NCBI GenBank assembly: GCA_937951315.1
Contig: CALFCG010000084.1
Span: 1 to 45,108 of the forward strand
Length of the DNA: 45,108 nt
Direction of reading: 5' to 3'
DNA from: an uncultured cyanobacterium
GTDB lineage: Bacteria > Cyanobacteriota > Cyanobacteriia > Thermosynechococcales > Thermosynechococcaceae
Shown here: positions 14,728 to 25,700 of the stretch, one piece after another
How positions within the stretch are numbered: the stretch's first letter is position 1
Layout: every line of letters starts with the position of its first letter
The notes under the pieces: generated by a model
What the model saw: only the letters and a program-made list of their open reading frames with translations
Databases searched by the model: none
What the model was told of the DNA's origin: nothing
Translations under genes and position numbers: made by a program

Positions 14728-17256
14728 CTAGGTCGGCTTGTTGGCTAGAGCCAGTTTTTCTAATGCTGAATCGAGAGAATGTTCAACGCCGTTCAGTTCG
14801 ACTCGAGATTCAGACAACTGTCGCCGATAGAAAGCCTTCAGTTGAGTCTCAACTTCAGCTCTGAGCTTTTCTAAGGCTCGACCTTTGGCAATCGTTTCTA
14901 GCCTAAAGCGAACGACATAAGCACCATCTCTTTCTTCAACAGACTGCATCAGAATGGCACAGTCTGGATGTTTTTGACGAACCCCCTGCAAAGCGAGCAA
15001 CAAAACCAGCCAATCAATCCCCTTGGTGAAAGTGATCTCCGTCGTATCTAAAGCGACGGTCCGTACTTTCATCCATTGCTCAAACTCACCAGGGGTAAAA
15101 ACATTGCTGGGCGCTAAAGGCAGGCGTTCAACATACGTCCCTTGGTCAGGATCGATGGCTCGAAAGATATAGTTACATTGCAGATCTTGAAGCTGGGTCG
15201 AAGGCCCAAATTGCCACCCGGCAATACAGACCCCCGTGAGGGTGGCACCTGTGAAATCAGCCCCAATCACCTGCGTCAGACTCAGATCAACATTGGTTAA
15301 ATTCGCCCCTTTGAAATTGACGTCGCGCAGATTGGCTCTGCTTAGATTGGCACCGGTAAGGTTTGCCCCACTGAGGTCTTGACCACTTAAATCACGTCCG
15401 CTGAGGTTAACGCCACTGAGATTAACACCGCTGAGATCAGCACCTTGCAAATCAGAGTCGCTGAGATCAGCATTCTGGAGAATTGCGGAGCCGAGGTCGG
15501 CAAAGCCAAGATTCGCCGAGCCAAGATCAGAAAAGCTCAGATTGGTCGAATTGAGGTTCGCCCTGAAAAATGTCACAGAGTTGAGGTTCGCCCTCATGAG
15601 ATTGGTGCCGCTAAGGTTGGTGCCACTGAGGTCAGCAAAGTTGAGGTTCGCTTCACTCAGCACTGTCTCGCTCAGATTGGCACCGCTGAGATTCGTCTTG
15701 ATCAGGACGGCTTTACTCAAGTAAGCCTTTGTTAAATTGGCTCGAATGAGATTAGCCCGACTGAGGTCAGCCACACTGAGATTAGCCTCGCAGAGGTTGG
15801 CCGAACTCAAGTTCACTTTAATCAAAACGGCACCACTCAAATCAGCATTTTGAAAGTTTGTGTCACTCAGAATGGCATAACTAAGATCTGCGTTGTGGAG
15901 CAGGGTAGAACTTAAGTTGGCTCGAATAAGATTTGCCTTAACGAGGGTTGCCATACTAAAGTCAGCTTTGCTGAGATCGGCACGGTTCAAAGTGGCCCCG
16001 CTCAAATTAGCTCTGTGCAAGTTTGTTTGATGCAGAGTCGCCCCACTCAGATCAGCATCGTTGAGCTTCGCACGGTTCAGGATCGCTTTATTCAAATTGG
16101 CTCTGATTAAGTTCGCTTTCCTGAGATCGGCGTTATGTAAGACCGCTCCGCTCAGATCGGCTTTGATCAAGTCAGCGTTACTGAGGTTCGCACCACTCAG
16201 GTCCGTTTTATGGAGGTTCGCACCGCTGAGATTGGCACGGCTCAGATCCCGCCCTCCGGCCCCCTGATTCACAATCTCCCAGACTAAACGCCACTTATGC
16301 GTAAACTGCGTGCCAGAACTCGTATCGGTGTCACGCAGTATAGCTGAACTCAGGTCAGCCCTCAGCAGGTTGGCTTCCCTCAAATTAGCCCCACAAAGGT
16401 TAGCCTGGCTAACGTCAGTACTACTGAGATCGGCACCGCTCAAGTTGGCACCACTGAGGTCGGCGGTGTGAAGAATGGCACCATTGAGCTTTGCACCACT
16501 GAGATCAACCCCTCGGAGATCTGCACCACTCAGATCCGCCTCACGGAGATCTGCATTGCTGAGATCTGACTTGTGGAGATTCGCCCGAGTGAGAACAGCT
16601 CTGCAAAAATTGACCTCTTGAAGGTTCGCCTCTTCAAGAACAGCGCAACTAAGGTCTGCCTCGCTCAAGTTGGCCTGACTCAGGTTTGTCTGGCTTAAGT
16701 CCCTGCCAACAGCCCCTTGATTCGCAATTTCCCAAACAAGATGCCACTTGTGGGGCAGCAGTGTACCTTCATTGATTTGTACGTCACGGAGAACAGCCCA
16801 ACAAAGACTCGCTCGGCTGAGGTTCGCGTCATCAAGATTAACGCCGCGAAGATTCGCGTGACGAAGGTTCGCACCTTTGAGGTTGGTCTCACTGAGATCG
16901 GCGTCATTCAGATCAGCATCTTGAAGATTGGCAAAACTCAGGTTCGCGCCACAAAGAGTATTGGAGCAGAGGTTGGCAGAGCTCAGATCAGCAGAACTCA
17001 GGTTGGCAAAACTCAGGTTGGCAAAACTCAGGTTCGCAGAACTCAGGTTCGCTCTGAATAGATTTGCTTGAATAAAATTGGTGGCATGGAGATCAAGGCC
17101 AGTGAGATCAGCATTTCGAAGATCGGCTCCCTCTAGAACCAGCCCATCAGGTTGTTGGTGCCGCCAGTCATTCCAGAGGTCTGGACTCTGAAGTAATATC
17201 TCTTGTTGTTGATTCAAGTTATCTGAATCAAGGCTGCTGTCACTACCTAGCGCCAT
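14728..17256 (-). CDS. Large pentapeptide-repeat protein with a C-terminal globular domain
   Basis: This 842-residue protein has no signal peptide. Residues about 40-685 are almost entirely A(D/N)LSx-type pentapeptides, which fold into a right-handed quadrilateral beta-helix. Two related interruptions (about 159-185 and 309-336) each contain HKWxLVWEIxNQGAxGRDLS and lie 150 residues apart. A globular domain (about 694-842) follows, beginning near CNYIFRAIDPDQGTYVERLP, with FEQWMKV, TFTKGIDW and a Lys/Arg/Glu helical end. Both the interruption and the tail are seen in other large cyanobacterial pentapeptide proteins, as far as I recall. The function is unknown. The helix may act as a scaffold for the C-terminal domain. 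Confidence 0.9.
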   Translation of the reverse strand: MALGSDSSLDSDNLNQQQEILLQSPDLWNDWRHQQPDGLVLEGADLRNADLTGLDLHATNFIQANLFRANLSSANLSFANLSFANLSSADLSSANLCSNTLCGANLSFANLQDADLNDADLSETNLKGANLRHANLRGVNLDDANLSRASLCWAVLRDVQINEGTLLPHKWHLVWEIANQGAVGRDLSQTNLSQANLSEADLSCAVLEEANLQEVNFCRAVLTRANLHKSDLSNADLREADLSGADLRGVDLSGAKLNGAILHTADLSGANLSGADLSSTDVSQANLCGANLREANLLRADLSSAILRDTDTSSGTQFTHKWRLVWEIVNQGAGGRDLSRANLSGANLHKTDLSGANLSNADLIKADLSGAVLHNADLRKANLIRANLNKAILNRAKLNDADLSGATLHQTNLHRANLSGATLNRADLSKADFSMATLVKANLIRANLSSTLLHNADLSYAILSDTNFQNADLSGAVLIKVNLSSANLCEANLSVADLSRANLIRANLTKAYLSKAVLIKTNLSGANLSETVLSEANLNFADLSGTNLSGTNLMRANLNSVTFFRANLNSTNLSFSDLGSANLGFADLGSAILQNADLSDSDLQGADLSGVNLSGVNLSGRDLSGQDLSGANLTGANLSRANLRDVNFKGANLTNVDLSLTQVIGADFTGATLTGVCIAGWQFGPSTQLQDLQCNYIFRAIDPDQGTYVERLPLAPSNVFTPGEFEQWMKVRTVALDTTEITFTKGIDWLVLLLALQGVRQKHPDCAILMQSVEERDGAYVVRFRLETIAKGRALEKLRAEVETQLKAFYRRQLSESRVELNGVEHSLDSALEKLALANKPT

Positions 17257-17676
17257 TCTTGATACCTACTTACCGATCACAAACATCACCCTCTCAAGAC
17301 TTTTCAGTCCGCAGATTAATCTGATGCAAGATTATTTTACGCTAGCGATCACAAATAGCTTTGCCTCCAACCCTGAAGAATAGGCAACACATAAGGTTTG
17401 ACAAATGAATTGCCAGCAAATTTCTAAACGTCTAGAAGGGGAGCTGCTATCGTTCACTTGAGTCATTCTGCGGTGAAGGTGGATACATCGCAGGCTAACA
17501 GGCTATCCCCCCTAAACTCCGCTTAGCACCTCCAGCGAAGCTTATCTCAACGTGAGACGGTTGTGACTGATGGCTCTAACAATTCGAAATAAAATCGCGT
17601 CTTTGGGTTGAATAACGCTGAACCGATAACAAGGGCAGAAGGCCCAAACAACAAGCCAACAACAACCCTAACTCTA
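17257..17676. other. 420-base intergenic region between purM and the pentapeptide gene
   Basis: No gene or recognisable RNA was found. The right part has only a weak 4-bp hairpin (GGGC/GCCC, 17633-17645) after the purM stop. The left part holds the 12-bp palindrome CAGATTAATCTG at 17312-17323, and a TAAAAT hexamer just upstream of it that could serve as a -10 element for the pentapeptide gene. Confidence 0.5.
17312..17323. promoter_or_regulatory. Perfect 12-bp palindrome upstream of the pentapeptide gene
   Basis: CAGATTAATCTG is its own reverse complement and lies 55 bases before the pentapeptide gene start. It follows a TAAAAT sequence that could be a -10 box on the minus strand. A dimeric regulator site is possible. 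There is no match to a site I know. Confidence 0.35.
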
Positions 17677-18699
17677 TTATAAACCCGCGACCGTTTGATT
17701 GCCCTCAATAATGGTGCCAATCACCCCTGCCCAGACGTCGTGTTGCCGGAACCAGGCAAGGAGATCAGAGGCTTGATCCGGCGGCACAACCAACACGTAA
17801 CCAATGCCCATATTAAAGGTTTCAAACATAGCTTCTGAAGTTACGTTGCCCACCTCTGCTAACCAAGAAAAGATCGAGGGAACCGTCCATGTTGTGGTGT
17901 CCAGTTGGGCAGATTGGTCGGCATGGAGACAGCGGGGCAAATTCTCTGGCAAGCCGCCTCCGGTAATGTGAGCCATGCTGTGGATGGTGAATCCAGATCT
18001 TAGGGCTGACATGACTGGCTGCACATAGATTTGAGTGGGCGTTAACAATGTTTCACCAAGGGTTTTGCCTTCTAGCAAAGCAGGACTGTCATTCCAGTCA
18101 AAACCGCCATCAGCAACAATCTTGCGCACCAGACTAAAGCCATTACTATGGACGCCTTGGCTGGCTAAACCAATCACAACATCGCCCACCTGGACCTGGG
18201 AGCCATCTAGGATCTTGGCTTTCTCGACCAGACCCACGCAAAATCCTGCCAGGTCATATTCCTGGGGCTGATAAAAACCTGGCATCTCGGCAGTTTCTCC
18301 CCCCAACAAGGCGCAACCGGCCTGCTGACAGCCAGCGGAGATACCGGCAACCACCTGAGTGAGCTGATCGGGCTCCAGGTGGCTGGTGGCAGCATAGTCC
18401 AGAAAGAAAAGGGGCTCGGCTCCACAGGTCAAAACATCGTTGACACACATGGCAACGAGGTCAATGCCCACGGTGTCATGCTGATTCAATGCCTGGGCAA
18501 GTTTCAGTTTTGTCCCCACACCGTCAGTGCCGGAAACGAGAACGGGTTCGTGGTAGCCCGAAGGCAGTTGAAACAGACCATTAAATCCGCCTAGCCCCCC
18601 TAAAACCTCGGGCCGGGTGGTTTGGGCGACTAAGTCTTTGATGTTATTGACGAAGGTCCGTCCGGCTTGGACATCGACACCAGCTTCGCGATAATCCAT
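17677..18699 (-). CDS. purM: Phosphoribosylformylglycinamidine cyclo-ligase (AIR synthetase) PurM
   Basis: This 340-residue cytosolic enzyme closes the imidazole ring in de novo purine synthesis (FGAM plus ATP to AIR). Landmarks are [11 protein letters not shown] at the N-terminus, [12 protein letters not shown] (ATP-binding), [59 protein letters not shown] and [11 protein letters not shown]. Length and motifs are standard. The ATG overlaps the ycf54 stop codon by one base (TAATG), so translation is probably coupled to ycf54. Confidence 0.97.
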   Translation of the reverse strand: MDYREAGVDVQAGRTFVNNIKDLVAQTTRPEVLGGLGGFNGLFQLPSGYHEPVLVSGTDGVGTKLKLAQALNQHDTVGIDLVAMCVNDVLTCGAEPLFFLDYAATSHLEPDQLTQVVAGISAGCQQAGCALLGGETAEMPGFYQPQEYDLAGFCVGLVEKAKILDGSQVQVGDVVIGLASQGVHSNGFSLVRKIVADGGFDWNDSPALLEGKTLGETLLTPTQIYVQPVMSALRSGFTIHSMAHITGGGLPENLPRCLHADQSAQLDTTTWTVPSIFSWLAEVGNVTSEAMFETFNMGIGYVLVVPPDQASDLLAWFRQHDVWAGVIGTIIEGNQTVAGL

Positions 18700-19025
18700 T
18701 AGGCTGCGGTCAGGGAGGCGAGAGCATCGGGGATGGCCTCTGAGGGACTTTGAAATTCACCAACGGCAACGTATTCGAGGCGAAGCTTCAGCCAGGTAAT
18801 AAATTGAGGACTGGTGGAGACAATAGCGGCACAGGGCTGGGGGCACTTGGCTTTGACAGCCTGCAGTTCCGGTGCATCCAGGAAAGCAGGCTGCTTGACC
18901 AGCCAAAAGTCGACTTCTTTGTTGTTCTCTTCGTAATTGCGATATCGCTCTTTGAAGACTTCGTCGAGGGGTTCTTCTTCTAGCAGAAATTTTTGGCTGG
19001 CTAGGGCGTAGTGATAGGTTGGCAT
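18699..19025 (-). CDS. ycf54: Ycf54, subunit of the oxidative Mg-protoporphyrin monomethyl ester cyclase
   Basis: From ATG 19025 this is a 108-residue soluble protein. The start [19 protein letters not shown], the [21 protein letters not shown] stretch and [12 protein letters not shown] with [11 protein letters not shown] are the hallmark segments of Ycf54 (DUF2488). The protein binds the aerobic cyclase AcsF/CycI and is needed for its accumulation, so it supports formation of protochlorophyllide. An upstream in-frame codon (19112) would add 29 residues not found in the family. A HIP1 octamer lies five bases before the ATG. The gene ends in a TAATG overlap with purM. Confidence 0.94.
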   Translation of the reverse strand: MPTYHYALASQKFLLEEEPLDEVFKERYRNYEENNKEVDFWLVKQPAFLDAPELQAVKAKCPQPCAAIVSTSPQFITWLKLRLEYVAVGEFQSPSEAIPDALASLTAA

Positions 19026-19262
19026 GGGTTGCGATCGCAAATAGTCTACAGAGCCATCAACGGACAGCTGGTCCTTTATTATCCCAGCCGACCTGCGCTT
19101 TTGGAGCCACAATCTTCAGATAGACGGCTCAAACCTCCACAATATCGTCATGCGTTGAATCAGGAACCTTCATCCATTTCTTTTCCAACTCTTGAACCGT
19201 CCTACTCAGGCGGAATTTCGAGGATTCAGCTTCACTCGATTAAGCTCTAAATTTTCAAGTAA

Positions 19263-21611
19263 TTATCTCTGTTCGATCTCAGATAAAATGCGACGGAACT
19301 GAAGAACGGCCTGCATATCAACGGAAAGGGCTGTGATGCCCCATTCCACTATTTTCTCCAACACATCAGTATGCTGCGTTGGCAGCTGTCCACACAGCGA
19401 GCAAGGGATATCCAGCGTATTAGCCGTTTTAATCAGTTGCGACATTGCGGCCATCACAGCCGGATGGCTCAAGTTTAAAGATGGATCCAAGAGAGGCTGT
19501 TCACGATCAACCCCCAAAATAAGCTGAGTCAGATCATTAGAGCCAATCGCAATTCCCTGAACCCCGGCCTTTACATAGTCCTCTAGTAAAAACAACACGG
19601 ACGGGACTTCGGCCATGATCCACACTTCAAAGCTGGGAGACTGAAAGAGTCCGGCTGTGGAGATGCGATCGCAACACCACACAAATTCCTCCACCGACCG
19701 CACAAAGGGCAACAGCAGCCGTACATTCTCCCATCCCCTTTGCTGCAGCTCAGCCAAGGCCGCCAACTCGCAATCAAACAGTTGCGGATCCGCTTGGTAG
19801 CGGGCCACGCCCCGCAGTCCTAATGCTGGATTAACCTCAGAGGGTTCAACGCCTCCGCCCTTCAAACCCTCTAGCTCACGGGTCGTTCCATCCAAAGTCC
19901 GGTAGAAAACGGGGCGAGGTGCAAAGGTTTCAAAAATAGGCTGAAGTTGATTCACCAAATTTTCAGCGAGGAGCTGATGCTTTCCCTGTTGGATCCACTC
20001 TTGAGGATGTTGCCGTTGGAGCAAATCTAAAAACAGCCACTCTGACCGCAAAAGTCCCACCCCCTCCACAGGCAATTGGCTGGCTGCATCAGCATTTTGA
20101 AGTTGACTCAGCGTCACCCACACTTGCGTCTTCAAAGATATATTTTTTTCACTCAGCCCCTTGGACTCAGAGCGACTTGCTTGCTGAGCAGAAGGTGCGT
20201 GAGACACCATTCCCCGATCTCCATCAAGTCTTAGCTGTTGACCCGCTTGGATGAGGGTGGTCGCATCTGAGAAACCCAAAACTGCGGGTAGCCCCACCTC
20301 CCGTGCCAGAATTGCACAGTGGGATGTCAGCCCTCCTTGCTCACAAATTAAGCCCGCAGCCTGCTGCAACCAAGGAAGATCGCTCGGCTGACAACTGGGA
20401 ATCACCAAAATGGTGTTAGCAACGGTCTCTGGAGCATGGGATTGCAGATTTTGGGTGACGAGGGTGGTTGAGATCGCAACACCAGGCGTCGCAGATAGCC
20501 CTTGAACTAACACCTCTCCCGCCCCAGGCATAGACTCAATACTTAAATCAAACACAGGCCAGGGCAACACTGTCATCACCTCATGGACCTGAATCTGGGG
20601 ATCTGACTCCGAACCCAGAGACCATCGAAAACTTGAAGTTGGCGTTGTCATATGAGGCTCTAGCCGATGAGCTAGCCCCTTCAAGGCCTCCAGCTCCCGA
20701 TCACTCAGACTCGTCGCTGTCGCCGAAGTCTCTAGGGCGATCTTGGACGACCCAGCTTGCTTGACCAAACCATAGGCAGGAGAAGACGGCCCCAGAAGGG
20801 AATAGGCTGCCTCTGTCCCACGTTTCACCTGGAACCAACTCGATTTCACATCGCCCAGAAGCAAACCCACCGGAAGACCTGAAATCGCCTGAATCAAAAG
20901 GTCATCCGGCGCAACATGAAACCACCCAGACAACGTCGATGTCGACACAGGCTGCAGCACAATCGCCAGCCTCAACTGTTCGAACGACAGACCAGACTGC
21001 TCCCACAGGTAAAGGATTTGAGCCTGAAAAAGTTGCTTCCAAAGCTGCTTAACACTGTGGGCAAGATCTTCTAGGGTTAGAGAACAATACTGTGGCGTGA
21101 TCAGGTCTGCTAGCCCCACCAAGTCGGTATCGCATTCCGCAGGCAGCCATAGAGAAGGCGTCAGGCAGAGGCAGAGAGTCCGAGGTCCAGCCGTCAATCT
21201 CTGCTGTGCTTGCGATCCAGAAGCATCCGCACCCGATAGAGGCGCATCTTGGTTCTGCCATCCCTGGAGACGATTGACCCAATCTTTACTCCATACCGTT
21301 GGCAAGGGCGTATCTTCAAGACTCGTCTGCAAGGTCTGGGCAATGGCTTGCAGCTGATCAGACTGCTCCAAATTCAGATGCAGCCTCAAATGGGGAAAAT
21401 CTTGTAGCAGCGGTGACTGCCACTCTAGTTGTTCTAAGAAAAGCTCCAGGGCATCAGCTGGAATAACGGCACTATCGGCCACTGTTTCTCGAGGCAACTG
21501 ACTCAACCAGAGCGCTTGCATACCAACCGAAGACGGCTGAGCAGACTGAATCTGTTCCAACTGAAATAAGGAGTACAGTCCCTCTCGGGTAGATTCACTG
21601 GCCCTGATCAC
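19263..21611 (-). CDS. PEP-synthase-like protein with degenerate N-terminal nucleotide-binding half
   Basis: This 782-residue protein resembles PEP synthase (pyruvate, water dikinase). The swivelling phosphohistidine domain is intact, with EQGGLTSHCAILAREVGLPAVLG (His431). The PEP/pyruvate barrel is also intact: GVGLLRSEWLFL, FYRTLDG, GIAIGSNDLTQLILGVDRE and the catalytic Cys in CSLCGQ (Cys740). In the N-terminal 330 residues I cannot find the family glycine-rich GGKGANLGE segment or the VRSSA-type ATP-grasp motifs. It may accept a phosphoryl group from another partner, or be regulatory. Start is GTG 21611, with no clear ribosome binding site. It is not a standard PpsA, and the catalysed reaction is unknown. 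Confidence 0.8.
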   Translation of the reverse strand: MIRASESTREGLYSLFQLEQIQSAQPSSVGMQALWLSQLPRETVADSAVIPADALELFLEQLEWQSPLLQDFPHLRLHLNLEQSDQLQAIAQTLQTSLEDTPLPTVWSKDWVNRLQGWQNQDAPLSGADASGSQAQQRLTAGPRTLCLCLTPSLWLPAECDTDLVGLADLITPQYCSLTLEDLAHSVKQLWKQLFQAQILYLWEQSGLSFEQLRLAIVLQPVSTSTLSGWFHVAPDDLLIQAISGLPVGLLLGDVKSSWFQVKRGTEAAYSLLGPSSPAYGLVKQAGSSKIALETSATATSLSDRELEALKGLAHRLEPHMTTPTSSFRWSLGSESDPQIQVHEVMTVLPWPVFDLSIESMPGAGEVLVQGLSATPGVAISTTLVTQNLQSHAPETVANTILVIPSCQPSDLPWLQQAAGLICEQGGLTSHCAILAREVGLPAVLGFSDATTLIQAGQQLRLDGDRGMVSHAPSAQQASRSESKGLSEKNISLKTQVWVTLSQLQNADAASQLPVEGVGLLRSEWLFLDLLQRQHPQEWIQQGKHQLLAENLVNQLQPIFETFAPRPVFYRTLDGTTRELEGLKGGGVEPSEVNPALGLRGVARYQADPQLFDCELAALAELQQRGWENVRLLLPFVRSVEEFVWCCDRISTAGLFQSPSFEVWIMAEVPSVLFLLEDYVKAGVQGIAIGSNDLTQLILGVDREQPLLDPSLNLSHPAVMAAMSQLIKTANTLDIPCSLCGQLPTQHTDVLEKIVEWGITALSVDMQAVLQFRRILSEIEQR

Positions 21612-21833
21612 ATTTTGATATCCAGCTATGACGGTTCCTTAGGACTAAAGTGGTGAGCCTCCAACCCCTTGAATAAGTGGCAACTTCAAGACTTCTGGTC
21701 TCCCCTCATCTTTAGCAAACATAAGAAAGAAACTCAAAAAACGCGAGGAAAGCGTTAACAACTCAAGTCACAACAAACCATTATCCAAGCTTCGAACATT
21801 GGCTTCGCTAAATATGCTGAGGGTCGGAATCAA

Positions 21834-22661
21834 CTAAACTTTGGTCCGGTCAGTCAAAATTTCGTAGCCAGTCTTGGTCACCAAAACCGTATGCTCGAAC
21901 TGTGCTGACAAAGCATTGTCTACAGTAACGGCCGTCCAGCGATCCCGCAAAATACGAGTCCGCTTTGATCCAGCATTCACAATGGGTTCAATGGCAATTG
22001 TCATCCCGGCCCGGAGCTTTACATTGCGCATCTCACGGGTGCGGAAGTTAAACACAGAGGGCTCTTCGTGCAGGTTACGACCGACGCCGTGCCCCGTAAA
22101 CTCTTCCACAATCGTAAAGCCATTTTCTTCTACATGATCTTGGATGGCTCCAGCCAGATCCATCAGGTAACTCCCCTCCTTGACCTGTTCGATCCCTTTG
22201 TAGAGAGCTTCCTCAGCCACCTTAATCAACTTGGCCGCATCAGGGGTGACCTCACCCACAGCAATCGTAATACAGGAATCGCCGTGAAAGCCCTCAAAGT
22301 ATGCGCCCGTGTCCACCTTGAGGACATCGCCTTCGCAAATCACCTTCTTCTTATTGGGGATACCATGGACCACTTCATTATTGATACTTGAGCAGATAGA
22401 AGCCGGGAAGCCTTGGTAGCCCTTAAAACTGGGCTGGGCCCCCATCTCTCGAATCCGCTTTTCAGCATGGGAATCTAAATCCGCAGTTGTCATTCCGGGT
22501 TCAGTGAGTTCGCCAATCTCTTTCAGAACAGTCGCCACAATCTTTGACGCCTGCCGCATAATCTCGATTTCCCGCTGGGACTTGAGTTCAATCCCGCGAC
22601 TCCGCTGTCGAGGAACAGCAGTGGGGGTCGGTTGAGTGAGCAAATCCGAGAGAATATTCAT
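21834..22661 (-). CDS. map: Methionine aminopeptidase, type I
   Basis: This 275-residue cytosolic enzyme removes the initiator methionine. After an N-terminal extension of about 25 residues (rich in Thr/Pro/Arg), the pita-bread domain begins at [15 protein letters not shown]. The metal ligands are visible in [20 protein letters not shown] (two Asp), [13 protein letters not shown] (His), IAIEPIV (Glu) and QFEHTVLV (Glu). The substrate-pocket motif NEVVHGIP is present. The N-terminal extension is not needed for the catalytic core. It is monocistronic between ppc and the PEP-synthase-like gene. Confidence 0.96.
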   Translation of the reverse strand: MNILSDLLTQPTPTAVPRQRSRGIELKSQREIEIMRQASKIVATVLKEIGELTEPGMTTADLDSHAEKRIREMGAQPSFKGYQGFPASICSSINNEVVHGIPNKKKVICEGDVLKVDTGAYFEGFHGDSCITIAVGEVTPDAAKLIKVAEEALYKGIEQVKEGSYLMDLAGAIQDHVEENGFTIVEEFTGHGVGRNLHEEPSVFNFRTREMRNVKLRAGMTIAIEPIVNAGSKRTRILRDRWTAVTVDNALSAQFEHTVLVTKTGYEILTDRTKV

Positions 22662-22795
22662 GCGAAGTAACGGTTGTAGAACAAAAAGAGAGGCTAAGGG
22701 ACTTCATTCAAAACCAAAGAGCCACTGAACACTCTCTCTTAGAATAACGTCAATGGCTAACAGACAACAGGAAGACGCAACAGTCGCAAAGAAGA

Positions 22796-25700
22796 CTATC
22801 CTGTATTCCGCATTCCGGCGGCAATACCATTGATGGTCAGCAATGCCCCGCGCAACAGTTCACCTTTGCTGTACTTTGATCGCACCCCAGTACCCGCAGC
22901 ATTGAGACTTTGATGGGTCCGGAGTCGATTGAGCAACGAGACCTGCAAAAAGCCAAGGGGCACAATCGTACCATTACGCAATTGCACAGAGCGCTTCAGA
23001 TTCGGGTCAGCATCTAAAAGCTGCTTACGCCCCGTGATCATCAGAATCAGTTTCCGAGTCAGGTAATACTCATCTGAGATTTGCTGAAAGACATGTTCAA
23101 AGCGCTCACGATCCTCTGGCTTCGCCAGCTCATGGACATAGTGATGCGCGATCTGCAAATCCACCTTTGAGAGTGTCATCTCCACTTTGGAGACCACCAT
23201 CTTAAAGAAGGGCCACTTGGCGTAGAAAAACTGCAATAGACTCAGATGCTCAGCAGAATTATCCGTCAAAAACTCTTCTAGAGCAGTCCCCACCCCATAC
23301 CAGGCCGGAACAAGGAAACGGCTTTGGGTCCAGCTAAACACCCAAGGAATAGCTCGCAGACTATCCAGGGTATTTCCCTTACGGCGACGGCTGGGGCGAG
23401 AGCTAATCTGTAATTGGCTGATTTCTTGAATGGGGGTGACTTGATAGAAGAAATCGACGAAATCATCCTGCTCGTAGATCAAAGAGCGATATTTTTTGCG
23501 AGATCGTGCGGACAGATCCTCCATAATCTCGTGCCAGGGCTCGATATCATCAATGGTCGAACGCAACAGGCTAGCCTGGATCACTGCTGTTGTGATGGTT
23601 TCCAAGTTGTACAAGGCAAGCTCTGGCAGAGAATATTTAGAGGCGACCACTTCACCCTGCTCCGTAATTTTGATGCGGCCATCAATACTGCGTCCAGGCT
23701 GGGCCAAAATAGCTTCATAGGCAGGCCCGCCTCCACGCCCAACAGAGCCACCCCGACCGTGAAAGATACGCAGGGAAATGCCATAGGGGGCAGCCGTCCT
23801 CTGCAAAGCCTGTTGAGCTTTGTAAATTTCCCAGTTGCTGCTTAGGAATCCAGAATCTTTATTACTATCTGAGTAGCCCAGCATCACTTCCTGCAAGGCA
23901 AGAGGCGCAGCGCCTTTTAACGCTTCGTGATGCTCAGCAGTCTCAATGGGCGATTCTGCATTGAGGTAAGTGCGGTAAAACGGTAATTCAAACAGCGCCG
24001 TCATCACTTCGGGGGCGCGCTTGAGATCATCGACGGTCTCAAAAAGCGGAACCACATGGAGGGAACCAGTGTGGGTCGCAGGATCATAGAGACCGGCTTC
24101 CTTGGCAAACAGCAGCACCTCTAACAGATCGCTAACGTCATGGCTCATGCTAATGACATAGGTTCGGCAAATATCTTGACCAAACTCTTCCTGCAATCGC
24201 CGCGCCACTTTAAACGTGTCAATGGTTTCTTTGGTTCTCTCTGAAAATGGCAGCTCCGTTGGGATCAAAGGCCGTCGGGTTTGGAGTTCCTGAATCAGCC
24301 ATTGTGTGCGCTCAGCCTCAGAAAGCTCGCTATAGGGCTGGGGCAAAATTTGCAGGTAATCAGCAATTTCAGTAATGGCATCAGAATGGTAGGAGCTGTC
24401 CTGACGAATGTCGAGCTGGGTCAGATTGAATCCATAGATTTCAACCTGACAAATTAAGTCCTCTAGTTCACGGCAGTGGAGCCCCGTCCCCTGTAAGTTC
24501 TCATTAATCACCATCAGCTCTGCCAAAAAAGCATCTACGGTGGTGTAGTACTGAGGCTCCTGGACGGTCGCAGCAAGGGCCGTGGCAAACAGATCGCCAC
24601 CTTGTTGGTGTTGTTGAGAGTTGCGATCGCGAGTATTCTTCAGGCGCTGCAGAATATAAGACAGCTTCAATCGGTAAGGCTCTTGGCGAAAACGAATGGC
24701 AAGCTGATCGTAGATTTCAGGCATCAGCAATTGATCCTGCTCTAGAGAATCAAGCAGATCAGGGCGTACATCACACCAGTGCATGGATAAGCTCAGCAGA
24801 TCAATGAGCTTCGTCACCGCATTAATGTACTTTTTCAGGACAAGATCACGCTGATAACAGGCGGTCTGCCAAGTAATCTCCGGCGTAACAGAAGGATTGC
24901 CATCCCGATCGGACCCCACCCAAGAGCCAAATTTACAAAAGTCGTATTTGGGGGGACTTAGCTGCGGGAAAGCCTCCTGCAAGTTTTGTGATAGTCGTCG
25001 ATAGAGCTGCGGAATCGCATCAAACAGCACTTCATTAAAATAGTGCAGCCCATACTCCACCTCATCCAGTACTTCGGGCTTAAACTGATGCAGCTCATCC
25101 GTCCGCCACCAGAACCGAATCTCTTCCGTCAACAATGAGCGAGCAGCCTCTAACTCCCAGTCCGCACGGGTACGGGCCGCCAGTCCTGCCTCCACAGCAT
25201 CTAGATCACTCAACAAACTGACAATCCGTCGCTGCTTATTGCGAATGGTAGAACGCACAATTTCAGTGGGGTGAGCCGTAAACACCAATTTCACATCCAG
25301 AACATCAATCAACTGTTGGATATGACGCGTTGGCACATTGAGTTGCTTCAGCTGTGGAAAAAGCCACGAGAACGTCCCTAAGTTATGGTCTGGGGGCGTC
25401 ATCTCATAGAGACTGTTCTCGACATGCTCCGCTGAGCCACCCCTAGCATCCGTGTAATGAATCTGGGGCGCAGGACTATCCGCAGAGGGAGCCTGGGCAC
25501 CCGGCTTATGTTTCCCCGGCCCGTGGGTCCGGTAAATACTAGCCTCTTGTTCGTAGTGCTGTTCTGCAATATTGATGAGCTGAAAATAGATGGCAAAAGC
25601 ACGGGCCGCACGAATCGCCTCCCCGAGCTCCAGCTTCTCAACAACCTTGAGAACTTCAGCCTCAGGAACGCGTGGTGCTTGCCCCTCAGGAGAACACATA

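Noticed and set aside
15445-17061. Open frames antisense to the pentapeptide gene
   Set aside because: The repetitive codons leave the other strand open; no start context or family features were seen.
17633-17645. Small GGGC/GCCC hairpin after purM
   Set aside because: The four-pair stem without a good T-run is too weak for a terminator call.
19026-19112. 29-residue N-terminal extension of ycf54
   Set aside because: The Ycf54 family begins at [10 protein letters not shown]; the extension runs through the HIP1 octamer and has no homology that I recognise.
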